Below are positions 7,023 through 11,256 of a stretch of DNA of 11,256 bases, one piece after another. The DNA comes from Baffinella frigidus. Its lineage: Eukaryota > Cryptophyceae > Cryptomonadales > Baffinellaceae. Each line of letters starts with the position of its first letter. The first letter of the stretch is position 1. The notes under the pieces were generated by a model, which ran no database searches, was not told the DNA's origin, and saw nothing but the letters and a program-made list of their open reading frames with translations. Position numbers and translations under genes: made by a program. The DNA is taken from NCBI GenBank assembly GCA_026770585.1, contig MU646820.1, positions 314,945-326,200 on the forward strand. The letters are read 5' to 3'.

Positions 7023-7341
7023 CAGGGGTACATGTACCTCGCTCATCACAAAGCGCCACTCTACACACCATAGGACCACCTAGGGCCCTAGGCATAGGCC
7101 TACAGGGATATCTGGGCTAAAAGAAACCAGAACACAAGAACACAGACCGGATTAGGGCCACCCGTTTTCTGAATTCAGTACCAGAGGGTTGACTAAATCT
7201 TGCGTTAAGTCAACCCTCCTCTAATACTTATTCAAGAAAAGAGGGACCGACCGATGTCGGAGCACCGTGTCCCTAGCCCAGATACCCCATGCACTGTAGG
7301 GTCCTAGGAGGAGGCGGTTTCTTTTGAGCGAGGCACCCCTG
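7023..7341. mobile_element. Palindromic TIR element, interrupted copy
   Basis: The left half 7023-7100 starts CAGGGGTACATGTACCTCGC and ends CATAGGCC. The right half 7299-7341 starts GGGTCCTAGG and ends GAGCGAGGCACCCCTG. TA follows on the right (7342-7343); the left flank is AG. The halves rejoin as GGCC-TA-GGGTCC, again the family's central TA. Confidence 0.8.
7103..7296. mobile_element. Inner TIR element of a second subfamily
   Basis: This 194-bp insert is flanked by TA (7101-7102 and 7297-7298). Its left end CAGGGATATCTGGGCTA is mirrored by TAGCCCAGATACCCC near the right end, after which an extra ATGCACTG precedes the TA. It contains an internal inverted pair, GAGGGTTGACT and AGTCAACCCTC. 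It is homologous in size and middle sequence to 6714-6915, but not to the 43-bp-repeat element at 5911-6407. It has no coding capacity. Confidence 0.75.
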
Positions 7342-7343
7342 TA

Positions 7344-7681
7344 ACCACACGGGACCGCGCTGGCACGTCCTGCAAGATCTGAACGGAGGCCCAAGTGAAT
7401 CTACCCAGGCGTCCTCATAACATTGCGTCCGCATGCCCTTAGATCCTATACCCACACAAGAGGCGGCAGCTGCGAATCACAAGTGTATCTCCACACCACA
7501 AGAGCGCTACACACACCACTCGGCACCTACACGACACCCCTGGGTGCGCCCTGCCACCCGGGGACCACCCTTGAGCCGGTTCTGCCGCGTTTTCCACGGA
7601 AGGGCGAGGTGTCCGCCTACGTTGGGATGGGAGTACAAAAAACCTAGAGGACCTAAAGGAAGGATAAGAGGAGAGGCACGA
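7344..7681. other. 3' flank of the clathrin light chain gene
   Basis: A 338-bp stretch between the last transposable element and the TAG at 7682-7684. Overlapping open frames exist but lack coding character. No clear polyadenylation signal is seen on the minus strand. Nothing else is recognisable. Confidence 0.4.
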
Positions 7682-10639
7682 CTAGGCGGCGACGCCGAAG
7701 TTCTTGCCGGTGGCGGGCGGCTGGCTCTTGACCGCGATCAGCACCGACTTCATCCGCGACACCTGAGTTCAGGGTTCAGGTTTTAGGTAAACCCGAAACC
7801 TGCCAGTCCCAGCAACAGGGGTTGCTCGAAATTCACGATATGCATCGCCCCGAGAGAGGTCATATGCTCCCAGGACTAGCGTTACTGTAGGACCCTCTGG
7901 CGGCGCGTGTCCTTGACCTCTGCGACCGGAGAGTGAGCAAGAGGCTCCAGAGCGCGCGTCCCCGCCCTACAGGGGTAGCTCGCTTGTAAGAAAGCTCCTC
8001 CCCCTAGGACCCTACAGTAGGCCTGTGCCTAGGATCATAAGGCGGTCCTAGGGCGGGGGGCGCTTTCGTATCAGCGAGGTACCCCTGTACCCGCTGCTGC
8101 GACCTAGGGCCTACCCGGTTCAGGTACGGACCCGGTACACGAGCTGCCTACTTGAGAGAACCGTTGTGGGGCCCTCTCCAAAATAGTGTCTGCAAAACGG
8201 TGTCCATGTGTGCCGTGGGACACTGGCAGGTCGCGCGTGCTGAGAGAGGCACACTCGGGCCCCAGGCCTCTCGACGTTGAGCACGAGAGGGTTCCACCGT
8301 GGGGGGAAACAATCCGAATCCACCGTGGGGGGGCAACAATCTGTATCCCCCAAGTGGCCAGTAGGTTCTTATGCCCTACCGTAGGGCCCTAGGACCTGCC
8401 TAGGACCTCGTGAGGGTCAATTTTGACCCCCTCGCCACTCAAGGGATAGGAAAATGAGACGGGAGGGAGGGGGCGGGGCGCACCAGGTTCTGGCGCTTGG
8501 GGTCGGCCGTGAGGTCGAGGTAGCTGGTGACCTTCTCCCACGAGTCCTTGCCCTGCATCCCCGCCTTGAGCGCGCCGTCGCGCAGCGCCATGAAGTCCGC
8601 CTCGGCGGAGGCGTTGGCCTTCTTCGTTGACTCCATCGTGAGCTGCGAGGGGAGGTAATCAAGAGGTCTGTTTTTTTACGCGCCGTGATTCGACGAAACT
8701 GCACTTGTCCCCGCGAGCCCATTCAAGATCCTCGGACCCTTACACCAACGCAGCACCACACCGCCGCACCGCCACGCCGAGTTCCACAGCAGACGATCCA
8801 ACACCAACTCTCAGGCGTTCCTCCCTCTCAGATCTCCGGAAACATTGGCTGCATCTGCACTTGCTTCGCGATCTCCGCGAGACGGGGAGGGTGGGGGAGG
8901 GCAGGCGGGGACAGGATGGGGCGGGGCGACAAGAGCGATCGGGGCAAAGAGTGAGAAGCAATCGACAAGAGTGAGAAAGGCTGGGACCTTTCTTCCCCAA
9001 CATTGCAGCATCGTCACTTGTCTCGCGATGTCAGTGCGAGACGGGGGGGCACAGAGATCGTGAGGCAAGTGCGGACCCAGCACCGTTTGGGGAGAAGGGC
9101 AGGCGGGGGGGGAGGGCAGGCGGGAACGTTTGGGAAAGAGGGCAGGCGGGGGGCAGACCTTGCGGTGGGCATCCAACTTTTCGAGCTCATCCTCGGCAGA
9201 GATCGCGAGGCAAGTGCGGATGCAGCAAACGTTTGGGGGAGAGGGCGTGGTGGTGTCAGGGTGCGATGTGGGGGCAAGACCTTGCGCTGGGCATCGAACT
9301 TCTCGAGCTCGGCCTTGGCGATGTCCATCTGCTTCATCTTCTCGGCGTTGCTCTCGGCGCGCCGGGCCGCCAGCTTCTCGCGGTGCTCCGCCGCGAACTT
9401 CCTGCGAACGCGAGACAACTTCGTTAGATACCCATCCATCTTCCTGCTCACGCGAGACACCTTTGTTAGACACCCATCCATGGATCGTCACGAACTCTCA
9501 AGTGTTTCAGGCTTCTCGCGGTGCCCCGCCGCAACCTTCCTGTGAACGATCAAGAAAGAGACGTTTGTTAGATGGATGCCCACAGCGTCCTGGGAGCTCC
9601 CTGCAAAACACGTCCGTGGTCAGTGGTCAGCGCCGCACCAGCCACGAAAACGAAACCGATGCATGGTGTGTGCGGTGCCCAGCCGCGAACCTCCTGCTCA
9701 CGATCATGTAAGAGACAACATTGTTGGATACTCATCCATGGAACGTGACGAACGCGTGAGTGTTTACAGGGCAGGGTTTAGGGTTCAGGGTTGGGGTGTG
9801 GGGTGCCGCGTGCTCCGCCTGTAGGCCCCGCCCTGCTGAGCGCCGCACCAGGGAGGACCCCAACCCCGATGGTCGGTGCGGTCGCAGGGGCAGCTTAAGC
9901 GAGAGGGAGAGGGTGCGGGCACGCACTCTACGGCGCCGTTGTCCTCGACCTGCAGGACCGGGGCGAACGCCTTCTTGGTCTCGACCGGGGCGGCAGCGGG
10001 GGGCGCAGGGGCGGCGCCCCCGAACATGTCATCGTCCATCCCGCCCATCCCACCCATTGCCATCGCACCACCCATGTCACCCATCATCCCACCCATGTCG
10101 CCCATGTCGCCCATGTCGCCCATGTCGGCGGGAGCAGCGGGAGACGCGTCGAAGCCAATGTCGAAACCGCCCGTGTCAGACGGGGTCTCCTGGGCAACGT
10201 GGACCGAAGACTCTCCGAAACCGTCATCCTCGTCCCCGAAGGGGTCCGCCGCGGCGTTCGCGTTCGCGTTGGGCTGCTCCTCCTCCCCATCCTCCACAAC
10301 GGGTCCCCCAAGCGCGTCCCAATCGTCGTCCTGCACGTACACGCAGACCCACCCCCGCTGTCAGTCGAAGGCAGGGCAGGTCGGATCCGGTTCTCTACTG
10401 CACGAATTCCCAGCGCAGGCTGCGCCACGGGGAACGCGGCGCAGGCCGGAACTGACGCGCGCCCAACAAGGCTGGTCGGCTGTGTTAAGGAATCCTCGCT
10501 CTCTTGGCCGGCAGAAAAACAAGGAGCAGGCCGGAAATGGCGATCGCCAAACACGGCTGGTTCTCGGCTGCACCAATCCCCTGAACCAGGCTGCCCGAAG
10601 GGGGCCCGCCACGCGCCACCCGGTCCCAAACCTCACCAT
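7682..10639 (-). CDS. CLC: Clathrin light chain, five predicted exons
   Basis: Clathrin light chain binds the clathrin heavy chain hub and regulates triskelion assembly on coated vesicles. Model: exons 10639-10637 (ATG only), 10330-9927, 9401-9281, 8642-8484 and 7762-7682, giving 255 aa with matching phases (0, 2, 0, 0). The N-terminal half is acidic and disordered: DDDWDALGG, a DPF motif (residues 30-32, typical of endocytic adaptor-binding peptides) and a Met-Gly-Asp repeat (71-103). Residues 136-200 are a charged helix (EKFAAEHREKLAARR, AELEKFDAQRK, KKANASAEADF) matching the heavy-chain-binding coiled coil. The C-terminal module has SWEKVTSYLDL (Trp at 211) and VSRMKSVLIAVK (230-241), equivalent to the family's W-x-x-V and D-x-S-R-M-x-x-L signatures. 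The Asp before SRM is replaced by Leu-Val here. It ends NFGVAA and TAG. Exon 1 is the weakest part; exons 2-5 are strong. Intron 4 holds a palindromic element, and introns 2 and 3 hold copies of exon 3's edges. Confidence 0.9.
7764..7786 (+). repeat. Telomere-like repeat at the intron 4 acceptor
   Basis: On the plus strand, GAGTTCAGGGTTCAGGTTTT is a degenerate TTTAGGG-type run. Read on the minus strand it gives CCTGAACCCTGAACTCAG, which is the 3' splice site region immediately before exon 5 of the clathrin light chain (exon starts at 7762). Confidence 0.65.
7970..8087. mobile_element. Short palindromic TIR element, copy in clathrin intron 4
   Basis: 118 bp, flanked by TA at 7968-7969 and 8088-8089. 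It starts CAGGGGTAGCTCGCTTGTAA and ends CAGCGAGGTACCCCTG. The centre contains GTGCC-TA-GGATC (TA 8030-8031). TACAGTA occurs at 8013-8019, where the reference copy has TACGTA. It lies wholly inside intron 4 (7763-8483) and does not overlap either splice site, so it is a passenger and not the creator of the intron. Confidence 0.85.
8293..8344 (+). repeat. Two-unit tandem repeat in clathrin intron 4
   Basis: A unit of about 26 bp (TCCACCGTGGGGGG then AACAATC) is present twice in tandem with a few mismatches. Confidence 0.75.
8358..8416 (+). repeat. Donor-proximal intronic repeat, copy B
   Basis: Second copy of the 4964-5022 repeat, sharing GTAGGGCCCTAGGACCTGCC and its flanks. It begins 67 nt downstream of the clathrin exon 4 donor (8483) in the direction of transcription, but is inverted relative to the transcript when compared with copy A. 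Confidence 0.75.
8841..9233. repeat. Four copies of a ~35-bp motif in clathrin intron 3, both orientations
   Basis: A motif of the form GCTGCATCCGCACTTGCCTC followed by GCGATCTC appears at about 8841-8877 and 8999-9032. It appears in reverse complement at about 9053-9095 and 9197-9233. The two middle copies face each other and could form a hairpin. Copies are followed by G-rich tracts such as GGCAGGCGGGG. The right-most copy directly abuts the duplicated exon 3 edge at 9159-9191, supplying its pyrimidine-rich upstream sequence. Confidence 0.75.
9153..9191 (-). pseudogene. Duplicated 3' edge of clathrin exon 3 with its donor
   Basis: Positions 9191-9159 on the minus strand read DELEKLDAHRK, against AELEKFDAQRK at the end of exon 3 (9313-9281). 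The copy is followed by donor GTCTGC, against GTCTTG in the original. It is preceded by GATCTCTGCCGAG, a usable AG. The piece is 33 nt with phase 0 at both ends, so inclusion would add 11 residues in frame to the heavy-chain-binding helix. Whether it is ever spliced in is unknown. Confidence 0.7.
9440..9770 (-). repeat. Copies of the clathrin exon 3 5' edge and acceptor in intron 2
   Basis: Plus-strand 9512-9548 matches 33 of 37 positions of 9374-9410, the exon 3 start with its acceptor. On the minus strand the copy gives TTCACAG|G then KVAAGHREKP, against KFAAEHREKL in the exon. A more degenerate copy at 9672-9702 gives RFAAGHR. The adjoining intronic sequence (CCTGCTCACG through CATCCATGGA to GAGTGTTT) also repeats, at about 9440-9511 and 9691-9770. 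Much of intron 2 has therefore grown by duplication of the exon 3 acceptor region. Confidence 0.75.
9769..9803 (+). repeat. Telomere-like repeat in clathrin intron 2
   Basis: CAGGGCAGGGTTTAGGGTTC, followed by AGGGTTGGGG, is a short degenerate TTTAGGG-type tract on the plus strand. Confidence 0.7.
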
Positions 10640-10842
10640 TTTCAGATTTGGGGGAATCTTCGCCCAAAATCGACATTTGACGCACACACCCCCCCACGGG
10701 GGTGTTCCTTAAGGATTTAGAGTTAAGTTAGGCCTGTTGTAGTATGAACTTAAGCACATTTTCCGGCCTAACTTAAGGGTTTGACCATCAACCAGGCTCC
10801 AGAAATCCAAAAGGGAGGGTCTCGGTGGCGTTTCCTCTCAGG
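10640..10842. promoter_or_regulatory. Presumed promoter region of clathrin light chain with inverted repeat
   Basis: This region is upstream of the proposed clathrin ATG (minus strand) and may also serve a divergent plus-strand segment at 10843. It contains a perfect 12-bp inverted repeat, TTAAGTTAGGCC at 10723-10734 and GGCCTAACTTAA at 10765-10776, in an AT-richer patch. No TATA box is convincing. Confidence 0.35.
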
Positions 10843-11037
10843 ATGGATGGCGGGGAGGCGGGGGCGGCCCAGGAAGCCGGGCACCTGGTGCAGGATGGTT
10901 CATGGCGGCAGGCTGGCAGCAGACCGCGCGAGGAGGATGCCGATGCCATCTACCAGAAGCTTGCCCGAACGCACAGGATCGAGGGAGCAGGGGCGGAGGG
11001 CAGAGGGGCTGCTGTGTCGGCGGGGGGGTCTTCCTGA
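10843..11037 (+). CDS. Possible coding segment, unrecognised
   Basis: An ATG at 10843 opens a frame to TGA at 11035-11037 (64 aa). The middle, EEDADAIYQKLARTHRIEG, has a protein-like composition and GC-ending codons. It could be a first exon or short gene divergent from the clathrin light chain, possibly cut by splicing before its Gly/Ala-rich end. Alternatively, CCTCTCAG just before the ATG could be an acceptor. Overlapping frames on both strands are also open in this GC-rich DNA, so this is a weak call. Confidence 0.25.
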   Translation: MDGGEAGAAQEAGHLVQDGSWRQAGSRPREEDADAIYQKLARTHRIEGAGAEGRGAAVSAGGSS

Positions 11038-11256
11038 GAGCGTCTTATGCACGCCATCGGTCCGTCGTGCTCCCAGATGCCCTGTGTGCTCTGCTGCGCC
11101 CCCACCAGCCTTCCCTTGGCCAGAGTCTTTGCTGGGATTCCGCTGCAAACCCCCAAATAGGGTTCCTCTGTGGTGGTGGTCCTGTCCTTGGAGGGTGGTG
11201 GGGTTGTTGTCCACCACCTGGGAATCATCACCAGAGCTGTCGTGAGCTTTCCTGGG
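11038..11256. other. Right edge, no supported feature
   Basis: GC-rich sequence with open frames on both strands and short GTGGTGG runs (11170-11215). I see nothing I can support as a gene or repeat family member. Confidence 0.4.

Noticed and set aside
148-8087. Palindromic elements as intron-creating introners
   Set aside because: In the two introns where position can be judged (4896-5556 and 7763-8483), the element ends do not coincide with splice sites, and several copies are intergenic.
8811-9491. 226-codon minus-strand open frame
   Set aside because: It is in a different frame from clathrin exon 3, rich in Pro/Ser from G-rich intronic repeats, and has no coherent start.
9876-10712. 278-codon open frame on the plus strand
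   Set aside because: It lies opposite clathrin light chain exon 2. Its Ser/Pro-rich reading is the antisense shadow of the Met-Gly-Asp coding repeat.
10781-11245. 154-codon plus-strand open frame
   Set aside because: Trp/Arg/Pro-rich composition is typical of an off-frame reading in GC-rich DNA; a shorter frame at 10843 looks more protein-like and was listed with low confidence.

Overview
This is a eukaryotic nuclear window from a GC-rich, intron-rich genome. The coding exons have GC-biased third positions, the introns use GT/AG boundaries, and there is no operon layout, no ribosome binding site and no RNA gene that I can see. Several tracts resemble the plant- and algal-type telomere repeat (TTTAGGG / CCCTAAA). 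I infer a unicellular alga or related protist, but I cannot name the lineage. All gene models were spliced by hand from reading-frame and intron-phase matching, so exon edges are predictions.

Layout. Positions 1-93 hold the 3' part of an exon that is repeated exactly at 2064-2156. Positions 721-1398 (minus) hold a two-exon gene for a small protein with an N-terminal hydrophobic segment. After a 514-bp divergent intergenic region, a four-exon plus-strand gene (1913-5615) encodes a predicted 191-aa single-pass membrane protein with CxC motifs and an acidic tail. I could not assign either protein to a family. From 5616 to 7681, between two convergent genes, the DNA is mostly TA-flanked palindromic transposable elements, several nested inside one another. 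The minus strand from 10639 to 7682 carries the one gene I recognise, a clathrin light chain in five predicted exons (255 aa). A possible divergent plus-strand coding segment lies at 10843-11037.

Most striking signals. (1) A family of short palindromic elements ends in CAGGGGTACCTCGC and is flanked by TA. Other TA-flanked elements sit at the same central TA in at least three copies, and a neighbouring uninterrupted copy shows the empty site. (2) In the clathrin gene, the 5' and 3' edges of exon 3, with their splice sites, are duplicated into the flanking introns. This creates decoy splice sites and a potential in-frame 33-nt cassette exon. (3) An identical 95-bp exon/splice-donor duplication lies on either side of an opposite-strand gene. 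(4) Telomere-like repeats lie in introns, one of them forming a 3' splice site.

The genes show no sign of acting together in a pathway. The clathrin light chain is a vesicle-coat housekeeping gene. The other two products look like membrane or secreted proteins of unknown role.
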